Assembly: GCA_947462335.1 (NCBI GenBank) | Contig: OX381710.1 | Span: 62,553,303-62,617,302 of the forward strand | From: Harmothoe impar | Lineage: Eukaryota > Annelida > Polychaeta > Phyllodocida > Polynoidae | Length of the DNA stretch: 64,000 nucleotides | Direction of reading: 5' to 3' | Shown: piece after piece, positions 46,643-57,480 of the stretch | Numbering within the stretch: the stretch's first letter is position 1 | How the letters are laid out: every line of letters begins with the position of its first letter | Program-made: the position numbers and the translations under genes | Notes under the pieces: model-generated | What the model saw: the letters and a program-made list of their open reading frames with translations, nothing else | What the model was told of the DNA's origin: nothing | Database searches by the model: none

Positions 46643-46904
46643 CCATGTGTAACATCCCATGCTCAATAATCCATGTCAATAATCCATGGTGATAACAATA
46701 TCTGTCAGTCTTGTTTCTGGGAGTGTGTCAGTCTCCACCAAGCCTACAGGACCAACTGACTGAAGACCCTGTATAATATTAACTTTGGCTTTCTAGATGC
46801 TAACCCCCCCCCCCCTACAGGTGTGGCAGTCAGCCTCCACACCTCCAGGTGTGATGTACCTGTGAGATGTTCCTGCCACAGTTGCCCCCACCAGCCCTTC
46901 ACAC
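46643..46904. repeat. Left arm of a large inverted repeat
   Basis: Matches 48084-48333 in inverted orientation over about 250 bp at well over 90% identity. Shared landmarks are CCATGTGTAACATCC, TCAGTCTTGTTTCTGGGAGT, CTTCAGTCAGTTGG (inverted) and the CACCTCCAGGTGTG hairpin. An insertion of about 13 bp (TTGCCCCCACCAG) lies near the inner end, and a C11 run is in the middle. Confidence 0.85.
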
Positions 46905-47887
46905 CTCTGATCTGAATGTGGCACAGGTCAATATATGAAAGTGGTGTCCGACACTAAGCACAAGGTCTGAGGCACACCTCTGGGAGGGGGGGGGGGGTAA
47001 AACATTTTGAAGCAATTGTTTGACCAAATGCTATCAAAATATTAAAGGGCTGACAACCTGCAAAGGTGTAGTGCCTCAATATTGGGCAGGACCGCTACCC
47101 AGCATTCAACAAGCAATTTGTTTTATTTTTTTAATGACAGACTTTTTTAACAAGCAATTTTAGGGTTTTTCCAGGTCGGAAATGGTAAAAGAAAAACATG
47201 TTTTGCTAGGTAGGGTGTGGTGACCGGATATTTTTGAAACGTTTTTATTTGGTCCTGGTTGTACCATTCAGAATTCTGTTCGTCCACAATGAAACCAGCT
47301 TCAGGTGGGGAGCTGTCACCCTCATACAATTCATCAAACCAATCCTTGATTTTACAAACGTTTCCCCTTGTGCTCCACTTAAAGAGTATGATACAATGTA
47401 TAGAAGAAAGGGTTACATAGAGAAATAGATAAAGTAATACATGTAAAATGAGTAACACTAGAAGTGCCAAGTGTTACGATTTTTTCTTAATTTTACTATT
47501 TTTGACCCCAATTACGACCATTACGATTTCTGCTGGCAAATCACGATTTTTAGGAATTTTTGAAGTGTGTATACAAAAAGGCCTAGCCATACTTTGCATG
47601 GTGCAACGGGGGGGGGGGTAAATTGGCATCCCTGTTATAAAGTCCCATAATCTTGGAACCTCTAAATTGATCTTTGTAGTCACGCTTCTTAAGCATAGTT
47701 CGTAAGGAATAAGATAAAGTGCTCCATTCCGTCCCTGGTGTATACCCTGCGGGTTGAATGCAGGAATTTCCGTTTACAATTTAAAAAAAAAGTTAAAATA
47801 TGTTTGAGGTTCACAAAATTGAGCAATTGAAAAAAAAAGAAAGAGGCACTTACATACCACTGCTAAATACGAGATCCACGAGATAGT

Positions 47888-48010
47888 TCTAGGGGTATGC
47901 ATGTTGATTATAAAAAATGGCCATGTGGCATGTCAATGTCGCTTAATAAGGTCCATGTCCCATGTCGAATTTATGAATTGCCCATGTGAGCGAATTTTGG
48001 GAGATGTAGG
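47888..48010. mobile_element. Fragment of a GTCG-repeat element
   Basis: AAAAATGGCCATGTGGCATG, GTCAATGTCGCTTAATAAGG and CCCATGTCGAATTTATGAAT are interior units of the 2167/45624 family. One end may be GGGGTATGCAT at 47891. It lies within the loop of the large inverted repeat. Confidence 0.45.
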
Positions 48011-48083
48011 GCCCCTCCCCTCCCCCTAATACCTCCCACCGCCCCCTGGGTGGCGGGGGGAGATGGAGAGCGACTTTTGGTAA

Positions 48084-48333
48084 GTGTGAAGGGCTGTGGC
48101 ATGAGCATCTCACAGGTACATCACACCTGGAGGTGTGGAGGCCGACTGCCACACCTGTAGGGGGGGGGGGTTAGCATCTAGAAAGCCAAAGTTAATATTA
48201 TACAGGGTCTTCAGTCAGTTGGTCCTGTAGGCTTGGTGGAGACTGACACACTCCCAGAAACAAGACTGACAGATATTGTTATCACCATGGATTATTGACA
48301 TGGATTATTGAGCATAGGATGTTACACATGGAG
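48084..48333. repeat. Right arm of the large inverted repeat
   Basis: The inverted partner of 46643-46904, about 1.18 kb away. The G10 run here (about 48161-48170) is the counterpart of the C11 run in the left arm, so it was present before the inversion or duplication. Confidence 0.85.
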
Positions 48334-48339
48334 TAATGG

Positions 48340-49526
48340 AGGCCACATAGGCCTAACCATGGCTACTTTATTCCCCAGCTATATTCATCTGCAGGGCACA
48401 TTTTACATTTGCCTACATCACTGTACTGGAGTGAAGGTAAGGTTTGATGTGTCTATATCATAGATATAGCGGTAGCCTAGCCCTAGTCTGTGAACTACAC
48501 ATCCAACATGTCCATATTTACTTAAAATTTGCTCATTGCTCCTGATTTGTCACATGCGAAAATTGTGCCAGGTCCGGAGAAAAGAAGATCCTCTTTCTGA
48601 TAGTATACACATGTATATATTTAGGTCATTGCAAACTCAAATTATATAAATTCTAAGTTAGGCCATGGCTGGGACTGGGGGATTGCAGCAGGTAGGCCTA
48701 GCCTAAGGCTAGCCCACAGCACTACAACCGGAAACTGCCTGCCGAGGGGGGACGATAATGCGGGAGTTGGTAACCTGAATAGGGCCTATTAAGTGTCTGT
48801 TGGCTTGTGTCTAGTATTATTCGTCCCCTGTATGTAATTCTTCCGTCTCTGCCTCCCACACATCTCTGGCATATGCCTGGAAGTGTAACACTGTCACCTT
48901 GGTATGTGGGGAATGTCAAGTGCCAGTCACACCCCGCAAAAAGAAAACAAAGAAATGGGACACCCAGAATTGAACCGGCTCAGAGACTCCTCTATGAGCT
49001 GCTCAGACATCTGTGTCACTCTCCCTGAGCTGCTCAACCACATGTCTACTGAGCTTGGCTACTGAGCGCACATAATGTATACCTTTGAGGATCGTAGAAA
49101 AGGACTGAACCAGTTACCTGGACATTTGTATATCTCGCATATTCTTAATCAGCATACCTAAAGTATTCTAACAGGAGTTTCCCTCCACATGGTGCAACCA
49201 AATGCACACTATGTTTGGCGCCATCTCTGCTTATATGTTTTTATTTTTCTTAAAACTGATACAAATATATGTGCTGTTGTTAGGAGTATGTATTAAGCTG
49301 TGGAAAGTTGGCTGGGAATGCACATGCCATAAATTTTTAAAGAGTACCCGTGTCTCAGTATTTGAAGGGAGGGGGTGAGCTGTTAAGGAATACGCGAGGT
49401 ATTCCCAGGCAACAGTGTGTTCACTCTGGTACCTTTCGGTAGGTTAGCTAAAGTGCTGTGCTGACGTTGTGTTAGGTATGCTGGGCAGATATTTGGGTGT
49501 GAGCCTGAGGGAGGGGGAAGTAGGGA
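48340..49526. other. gene-free region
   Basis: Short ORFs only. No RNA gene, complete transposon or exon that I can support. Confidence 0.35.
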
Positions 49527-49534
49527 CCGGGAGT

Positions 49535-50023
49535 CCCGGGGGGTTGACTTGAATTATTTTTACCGGGATGTGTGGTCATGGGTCTGAATATATGACCCAT
49601 ATTGGTGTAGGCTGATTTCTGGAAAAATTACCCATATTGGCACGGGCTCTGCAGAAAACATACCCATATTGGCATATGACATAACAAGGATAGTATCCAT
49701 GTCACCCCAAGGGACTCTTTGAGGGTAAGTCCCAGACATAACAATGGCAAACTTACCAATTAGCACTTTCTATCAATCAGAAAAGCCAATCAAAAAGGTC
49801 AAACTTACCAATTAATCCAAAAATGCTGTGTAAACTCAAGAGAAACTTCACACAGGGAGTAAAACTACCCCTTCTTAATAGCCTTAGTGTAGCTTACCCC
49901 TGAAAACATACCCATATAGGCGTATGCCACTTCCCTCCCTAAGGGCTGAAAAAGGACCCATTTCCCTCCAAATTATGACCACACATTCCGGTATGGTTGG
50001 ACCTATGAAGTTGACCCCCCGGG
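49535..50023. mobile_element. Non-autonomous element with exact 8-bp target duplication
   Basis: The ends CCCGGGGGGTTGACTT and, inverted, CCCGGGGGGTCAACTT are bordered by identical CCGGGAGT octamers (49527-49534, 50024-50031). Inside, ACCCATATTGG words recur at least four times near the left end and once near the right. An 8-bp TSD is typical of hAT-type, P-type and Merlin transposases. No ORF for any of these is present. Confidence 0.8.
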
Positions 50024-50329
50024 CCGGGAGTAGGGAACAAGTACGAAGAAGTACATGAAGTATATATTTCATCATTTAGAAGCACCCAAAAAGATGAAGA
50101 GTACATGTACTCACCCCAGGTCTTACTGCTGTTTGTCCCTGTTTCTGCACAGTGGGTTGTCACAGAGGTGACACAGCGATGTGGGATGCTAACAAGGACG
50201 GGCTGACATGTGGACTGCTGTGTTCTATCCCAGCCCGTCTGTCTCACTGAACGTGCCAGGAAACATGAAGGGAGTCACATGGGGTATAGGTCTCAGCAGC
50301 CGCTTCGAGATTCTTACAAGAAAGGGGGA

Positions 50330-50800
50330 GGGGGTCAACTGGGAGAGGAAAGGGCGGGATCGGGAGGGAGGGGATGAGATGGCAGGGAAGGGGATGGGAT
50401 GAGATGGGCAAGGGGGGTGAGATGGCAGGGGAGGGGAAGAGATGACATGGTGACCCGGGAGGAAAAGGCATGGGATTGGATGACAGGGAGGGATGGGATG
50501 GGGGGGGGGGGGGAGGGGGGAGATGGAAGAAGATGGGATGTGATGTATAGGGGCAGGTAGGGACAGATGAGATTGCAGAGGAGGGGACGGGATGGCAGGG
50601 AATGGGATGAGATGGAATGGCCGGGGAGGTGATGGAAGGGGAGGGGATGTGATTGGAGGGAAGGTATATGATGGCAGTGGAGGGGGTTGATGTGATGGGA
50701 CGAAATGGTAGGAGAGGCGAGAGATAGTCAGTGGTGGAATGGCAAGGGAGGGGATGCCATGAGATGGAAGCAGGGGAGATGAAAAGGTAGGGGAATCTTC
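50330..50800. repeat. GA/GGGAT-rich low-complexity minisatellite
   Basis: Irregular repeats of GAGGGGATGGGATGAGATGGC with G-runs of up to 14. The Pro/Ser/His-rich 199-codon ORF on the minus strand is a composition artefact. Confidence 0.85.
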
Positions 50801-50815
50801 ACCTTTGGCATGGGG

Positions 50816-51233
50816 TAAGGCCAAAAAAAAAAGAGGTGTGTTTCAGGCAACCCGACCCTAGATTCAAAAAAGGGCCATCCCTAGCATTTTTTTTCCCAAT
50901 TTTGGAGATTTTTTTTGATTTTTTAAAATTTTTATTGTTATTTTTCTCAATTTTTACAAATTCTTTCAAGAAAAACAAGCTCCCAGTGACCTCAGAGGCC
51001 TGAATAATTGATTAACTTCAGAAAATGGCTTTTTAAGAGGAATATGCAATAACTTCTTGATATTCCTAGTCAATAGAGGAATTATTGAATCATTCTGGTG
51101 AGTCCCGAGTTGATTTGTCGATTCGCGACTCATTCCTGGTTCTATGTTAAAAAAAAAAAAAAAATCCGACCTACCTACCCTGGAAATTCTGACCATGTTG
51201 CCTGAAACACACTTTTTTTTTTTTGGCCTAAGG
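50816..51233. mobile_element. MITE with AGGCCAAAAAAA ends, copy 2
   Basis: TAAGGCC plus A-run, then GTGTGTTTCAGGCAACCCGA on the left and the inverse of GTTGCCTGAAACACAC plus T-run and GGCCTAAGG on the right. It matches the copy at 32422-32858 in both termini and the inner TGTTTCAGG block. Confidence 0.7.
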
Positions 51234-51764
51234 TAAAAAAAAAAGAAAAAAGTTGTGTTCCTACAAGCCGACCGGCCCTCCCCTGGCCCTATCATGTTTT
51301 TATCATTTTTTAAAAAGATTTTTCCTGATGTAGGTTATCACTAAAGGGGATAGGATGTACCTAGCGACCCTCAGCTATCATAAATGTCATCCCATGACAG
51401 ATTAGAAGGGAGAAAATCCTTTGTGTGACAAAAACTGAACTGATAATAAATTATTAGGTAGATATTGGTTCTGCACTATCAAATAACCACTCTATGTAAC
51501 GCGATTCTCCCATACAACTCTGTCTGGCCTAAGCATGATTATCTTGTAAATCGTATGTCAAAATATTACAATATGAGCAGTTTCTATATAAAACCCCCAT
51601 ACGCAATTATAATTGACTAAAATGCTTACAGCACACACGGTAACCGGGACGGTAACCCCCGCGTGTCCATGGTATTGCAACACTTAAACAGACATGTTTG
51701 TCAGTATTCTTACAAATTAACAAAATGTATAGGACAACGGATCTGTAGATGAGAGTGATGTGCC

Positions 51765-51969
51765 TCTACATGGGTAAAAATCGACACGGGCGACACGGCG
51801 ACACGGCCCTTTTAAAAATCGACGGACATAGGAAAATTAGGGATAAAAATCGACCCATAGTTTTTTTTCTCTAAGTTCTTATATACCTAAAATTCGACAT
51901 AATGACACGGTCCCTTTGCTAAAATTCGACACGGCGACACGGTCAATATTTTGAGGACCCATGTAGATG
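51765..51969. mobile_element. Compact GTCG-repeat element with TCTACATGGGT ends
   Basis: TCTACATGGGT occurs at 51765-51775 and inverted at 51959-51969. Between them lie AAAAATCGACACGG, CGACACGGCGACACGG and AAAATTCGACACGGCG units, a G-rich variant of the GTCG family. Flanking duplication unclear (AGTGATG occurs on both sides but not flush with the ends). Confidence 0.6.
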
Positions 51970-52621
51970 CACAGTGATGCCTCTGCTATACGGATTTGGA
52001 TAGCCCAGCCTGCCCGTCTCAGATGGGATCATGTAGAGACTGCTGCTGCTCCTAGTGAGAACTTCACGAACTAGTTCTAGACTTAGTAGGTGGAGTCACC
52101 TAGTGGTTGTCATAAGCTGATGGGTCGACACCCCTGGTTTACACCAATAGGCAAGAGCCTTTTACAGCTCTCCATGATAGGATGCAACCTTGAAATTATA
52201 CATGCATGCTGAAGTGTGCAAGTTAGTTCATTCAGCTGTATTATGTTTGGTAGAGTGCACTGTCAAAGATTGAAGACACATACAAAACACTATAAAGATT
52301 TACATCACTTTTTATTTATCATTAGTAATTTGTAACCGATCCCTTCTATACATTTCAAATGATAGAATGTTCTATGGGTCTAATATGTACACCTGTATAC
52401 ATATAGAAATCTGTCCACGACATCGTGGTTGACACACTAACAAAATAACGCTGTCTCCTCATCCTTGAACATGATACAGTGAGCATCGCACACTAATAGT
52501 ATTAAAGCATCCATACACGGTAACACTGCTTAACGCAATCCCTATACAAAGACGTTTACACACTTCTACTCCACAAGCATCCTGTTTTGCCAATGGATCC
52601 TGTCTGCCAAGTATGTCTTTT

Positions 52622-52830
52622 TTAACTCTTTCAGGATTGCATATTGCTTTAAGGACGTATGCCCTTTATCGTCATGATGCATGAATGCAGACCTGGTAAG
52701 TATTTCACCAGTGCTGCATTCATGCATCATGCGAACCTTATGGGGTTCCTTCACTCCCAAAGGGTCGTCAATCTAGCACTGGTGAGTTACATGCCAGGAC
52801 TGTATTGTTGCACAAAGGACACGGACCTTA
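52622..52830. mobile_element. TTAA-family MITE
   Basis: TAACTCTTTCAGGATTGCAT on the left and GGACACGGACCTTAAG on the right. GTGCTGCATTCATGCATCATG and GGTGAGTTACATGCC are inside. The ends have decayed but the interior is well kept. Confidence 0.55.
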
Positions 52831-53724
52831 AGTAATTATGCAATTCTTTAAAAAGTTCAGTTCTATACGTGTAAATTGCCCTCTTGTATTATTTCAGTTA
52901 CAACTCCGCATAATTTAAAGGTTATAAATAACATATTAAGCCTTTCTTTCTCTTATCATATAGTTTCTGGAATATTATTGGTTCAGACCTGCACAACTGC
53001 ACATTGTTAAGGAATATCTAATCACTTACAAATGTGATCATTGTTCGGTCCCTGAGAAAATCACTAATGATAAGTCAAAGATACAAAAATAAGATGTGTT
53101 CTCTACACATAATTTACTGTAAAGTAACAGATAATTCTTCAAAAATACTGTATAATTATGTGTTTAATACTGGCATATTAGTAGATGATTAATAATAGCC
53201 CTTTTAAATTAGGGGGAGCACAGAATTCTAAGCAGCAAGCAATGAAATTATATTTCTGATTTTTTCTTGAGACTTCCTTCGATTAGAAAACAAAATACAT
53301 GCATTTAGGTAGAAAATGAATGAGGGCACTAAAGAAACAGTCTTGTATTGCAATTAGAGCTCATAATGGCATGCAATATCAACTACAGCGTCATGATTGA
53401 TTGGATTGTTTTATGTTCGGTAAACCATGATGGTAAAAGCTGGACCAGTACAGGGACTACAGGACTCTGGTGTTCGGTGCAACGATAGTGGCCAACCCAA
53501 AACGGCAAGTTATTGCGCTATGCAAATCGTTGTGATATAGCAAACATACATCCTCTTGACATAAGTTCACATTTGTCAAATACACCTGCGAGGCACCCAA
53601 TTGTTTCAACATGCATGGTCATTCGCGCTCTCCCAGAAATTTACATATGGACAGATGGTTTCTCAAATAACATACAACTATTTATCCATTGGCCATTTTT
53701 CGACAATGTAATCTCTTGACAACC
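52831..53724. other. gene-free region, possible distal 3' UTR of the zinc-finger gene
   Basis: AT-rich, no ORF of interest. It lies just past the first poly(A) signals of the minus-strand zinc-finger gene, so alternative longer 3' ends could extend here. Confidence 0.35.
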
Positions 53725-53736
53725 TTTATTTTTATT
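53725..53736 (-). terminator. Poly(A) signals of the zinc-finger gene
   Basis: Two adjacent AATAAA hexamers on the minus strand (53736-53731 and 53730-53725) lie about 170 bp beyond the stop codon at 53908, a normal 3' UTR length. Confidence 0.55.
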
Positions 53737-53907
53737 AATCAATATTAAATTAATAAACTAAGCGATGAATGACCGCTGATCTACCAGAACCACATTAAAC
53801 CTCACAAACAAATATAAATCTGTATTATGTACAATATACATTGGACACCATATAGCGAAGCTTTGCTCAGTACAAACTGTCTGATGCGTCTCACACACCT
53901 CTATGAA

Positions 53908-56655
53908 CTACTTTTTATCTGGTTTCTCTTTCTTCTCATCCCACTCAGCGTCTTTGATGTCTATCCCACTCCCTACACATTCCTGCACGTGATCATCAAA
54001 CTCATGGGCGTAGAGTCCAACTCCACAACTGTCACAGGTCATCTCTTTGGCGTCGCTGTGGGCCAGTTTTCTGTGGATGGTAAAGGTGGGTTTGTTGGGG
54101 AAGAACTCCCCACACAGCATGCAGGTGAAGCAGCCCAGGAACTCGTGGCTGCTCTTGAGGTGGTCCACGATGCCTCGCCGGCCGTCCGCTAATGAGGCGC
54201 ACACTCCACATTTAAAGACGGCAGGTTTCTTGTGAGCGCCGCGGCTGCTGCTGGGGGTGCGGGGCCGAGGGGCGGCCGGGCTCGATGATGTGGTCACTGT
54301 CGGACTCTGTTTGGCTGCTGCTTTCTGAGTAGGCGGCTCTTTAGCATTACTTCCGCTTGGCTTGGTACTTCCACCACCGCCGGCTCCGGTACCTGAGCTG
54401 TGTTCTGAGTGATGCTGCTTACGGTGCTCGTTCAGCTCTGGTTGTGTCAGGAATGGCCGCCAGCAGAATTCACAGACCACGGCATGATGCACTTTGCTTA
54501 TATGTTCCTTCAGTTCTGTTAGAGAGTTCATATCTAGTTCACAAATATTACACACTACCATGTTTTCATGGTCCATTCCTTCATCTGCATAGTCTGGGTC
54601 TTCCTCATCCATATCGTAGCCTGCATTGCCATAGTGCTGCCCCGCACCGTTGTCGTGGTAGTCGCCATGGTTACGCACATATCCCTCTTCGTCCATGTAC
54701 TCTCCTTCCTCATCGTAACCTTCCTCATCTTCTCCTTCCATCTCAAGGCTGCAAAAAAGTTTTAAACAATTATTTTACTGTTTGAATTTAATATTGTTTT
54801 TACTGCCCGAGTAACTCAAGGGGTGCATCAGAAGAGTGCATAAAAGATGGTGACGTTTCATAAAAAAAAACCACAAAAAAAAAACCCATGAATTAAATCA
54901 AAATAGGTCTTAATCATAGCAAAAATGGTGTACTTATATACTAAATATTACTATGTCTCAAGAGAAAATGTATGCACATCAGAAGCATTGGCCAATTTTC
55001 TCTGGTCAAAATCACACATGGTAAATCAGAATAAAATAAGTATCAACTTACACAACATATTTTTCCAACTCTTCGTCCCAGAGATAATCGACCTTGTGCA
55101 CGTCTGCCATATGACTCAGGAAGTCCCCCTTGGAACCTATAAGAACATCACACTGTGCACACGTGAAGAGACCAGGCTGCACATTATGTGACACAATATT
55201 GTGGCGCTTTAATTCATCCTCAGTGTGACTCCCGAGCCCACATTTGTCGCAGGTGAAGGGCAGATTGCCGGTGTGGCGGGCAGTGTGCTGCTGTACAGCA
55301 CGGCTGGTCTGGAACGTGCCGGCACAGATCGGACACACGTGTCGCTGGTGGACATTCTTCACATGCATGCCATAGGCCTGGAACGAGTCTAACAAGAGGC
55401 AGCAGATCTGACACTCAAAGTGTGTCTTATCATTCTTCTTGCCACCTTTGTTTGAAGCTCCTGCAGACTGAGAAGGGGTAGTGCACTGACGTTTGGCTGG
55501 CGGTGCAGAGATTTCGCCTTCCTCTTTCATCTTCTTGCCCTTTTTCTGAGATGTGGGTGCTGGTGCTTCCTCTCCTCCACATTCTTTCCTGTGATTCTCA
55601 TATTCACTATTCTTGAGGCCAACACCACAATTTTGGCAGAAGACATCCTTAGCTGCCGGGTGGGAGAGTTTGCGGTGGATGGTAAAAGTAGGTTTGTTTG
55701 GGAAATATTCGCGGCACAGCATACAGGTGTAGCAGCCCTGAAACTCGTGGCCAGACCTGAGGTGGTCAACCATGACTTTGTGTGCATCTGACGTATTGCC
55801 ACAAACTCCACATTTAAACCGCTCTCCACTGTCAGGCTTCTTGTCTGACTTGCCACTTGGAGACGGTAATGACCTTTCAGGACGAGATGCTGCCTTGTCA
55901 TGCGTCTTCATGTGAATGTCTAGTTCTGATTTTAATGAGAACGGAAGCCAGCAGACTTCGCAGGCAAGAGCACGGTGGACGTCCGTCATGTGTATCCTCA
56001 GAGCCGAGATAGAACTGAGCCCCAAATCACACACAGTACACACTACGCCAGCACTGGGCCGGCCCTTGCCACCCTTTGTTGTTGTCACTGGTTCTGCTGT
56101 ATCATCGTCTGACTCTATCTCTATCTTGATGATGCTGTCATCAACCATAGGGGCCATCTTCTTGGCGTCCTGTGGAGTAGGCTTTGACGGTGCAGAAGTC
56201 TGCCGCTTGTAAGCATCTGCCTGTGGGTGTGGTGAGCGACCTGGCCCGTGCATCGACCCATGGTGACCCCCCTGACCATGTTTACTTGGCGACTGTGAAT
56301 AAATCGCCTTGTTCCCCTGCTGTGAATTAGCCATATTCTGATTTTGTTGGCTAGACTGTGGTGGTTGCTGTGGGTTCATTCGTCCTCCTCTCTGGTTTGC
56401 TGGAGGGACATTTCTCGGAGGTGGTGGCTGTGGGGTTGCCCTTCTAATGTTGATGGGTAAGTCATCCTCATCGCCAAGAATCTCATGCACTTTTACCACT
56501 ATTTCCTCAGTCTCCTCCTCCCCGATCGTGATACACACAATCCCATCTATCTCCATGTATCCATCCGTGCCCAGCGATGTGCGGCACAGGTCTACGATGG
56601 ACTGCTTCAGCATCCTCGACATGCTTCGCTTCATCATTTGCATCGCCATGGCCAT
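53908..56655 (-). CDS. C2H2 zinc-finger protein, 14 fingers, two coding exons
   Basis: Coding exons are 56655-55052 and 54748-53908. The intron between them has donor GT|GTAAGT and acceptor TTTTTTGCAG|CC, and the join keeps frame (..KYVVLEMEGED..). The predicted protein is 814 residues. Residues 1-70 are a conserved-looking helical/acidic segment (MKRSMSRMLKQSIVDLC...) and 75-170 are Pro/Gln-rich and disordered. A SUMO-type IKIE motif in an acidic patch sits at 176-179. Fingers 1-5 lie at about 206-359, 6-9 at 415-520, then an acidic Glu/Asp/Tyr/Gly stretch, and fingers 10-14 in the second exon. The fifth finger of each module ends H...C. Likely a nuclear DNA-binding regulator, though the targets are unknown and no named orthologue is claimed. 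The ATG at 56655 is the first in frame after an in-frame TGA in exon 1. It lies head-to-head with the USP gene. Confidence 0.9.
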
Positions 56656-57390
56656 TTCTTGGTACAGGCTTCTGAAAAGACAAGTGGATATCTAAGAATG
56701 ACATTTTTGTAGGTCTACATCTTCTGTATACAGGTTAGCAAAAGTATTTTCCACACCACTCCATCAATATTGGTCAATAATAAATGTTAAGGGGCGGGGT
56801 TTTATAATAACTGTTGCAGACTTCACAGTTAATTCCACTTTTCACCGTGACCGTACCAGGTCAAAATTGCATGATTACCCTCGGCCCTATATACTATTCT
56901 TCTCACGTCATAGATTAATCAGAACCTAGTCTCTAGATGCTCTCGTGTATAAGGTGCCCAGAACAATACAGATGCACCTGTTTGGGAATCGTCGACAATG
57001 ACAGCGACTGAGCGAGTGGGGGATCAGGTCCTCAGTTTATTTGAGAGGGGAGTGGTTTCACTTTCAAGTTTGACAACTCCAATCGGTTTGATTCATAAGT
57101 GACATACACATTATGACCTATCTCGCGCATTTGTTAGCTCATCTTATCACAGTGCACGTATCTGCTTATTCTAGGAATATATACAGTTGACCACGAGCCA
57201 CATGCAAATAGAAAAGAATGACAACCAACGCCACTCTGTTTTGAATGCCCGGGCCCTCGCACCGGCTAGGCATTTGCTGTCTTCGCCCGAAAAGGCCCCA
57301 CAATCATTCCCAATGCAGCAAGGATGCATATTCAAACGATTTTTAATTAGAAGCAACAAAACATAGAACATCCACTGCATGTATACTTAC

Positions 57391-57480
57391 AATGGCAATG
57401 TAACATGTGTTGAGTGTTTCAAGAGCTGAGCGTATAAAGCGGGTCAAGCTTGTGCATCTTTGGAGCACGACGCCATTTTA
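57391..57480 (-). other. Non-coding first exon of the zinc-finger gene, with an in-frame uORF
   Basis: A consensus donor (CCATT|GTAAGT, intron starts at 57390) pairs with the acceptor CTTTTCAG at 56672, giving a 719-bp intron. The exon contains an 11-codon uORF (57476-57444, ATGGCGTCG...TGA) whose ATG lies in AAAATGGCG, a YY1-type motif. After splicing this ATG is in the same frame as the main ORF, separated by a single TGA. The 5' limit of the exon is not determined. Confidence 0.6.

Noticed and set aside
50225..50824. 199-codon Pro/Ser/His-rich minus-strand ORF
   Set aside because: Low-complexity GGGAT/GAGG repeats, with no domain, signal peptide or splice context.
53827..54785. Plus-strand ORFs of 121 and 142 codons
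   Set aside because: Antisense shadows of the zinc-finger exon.
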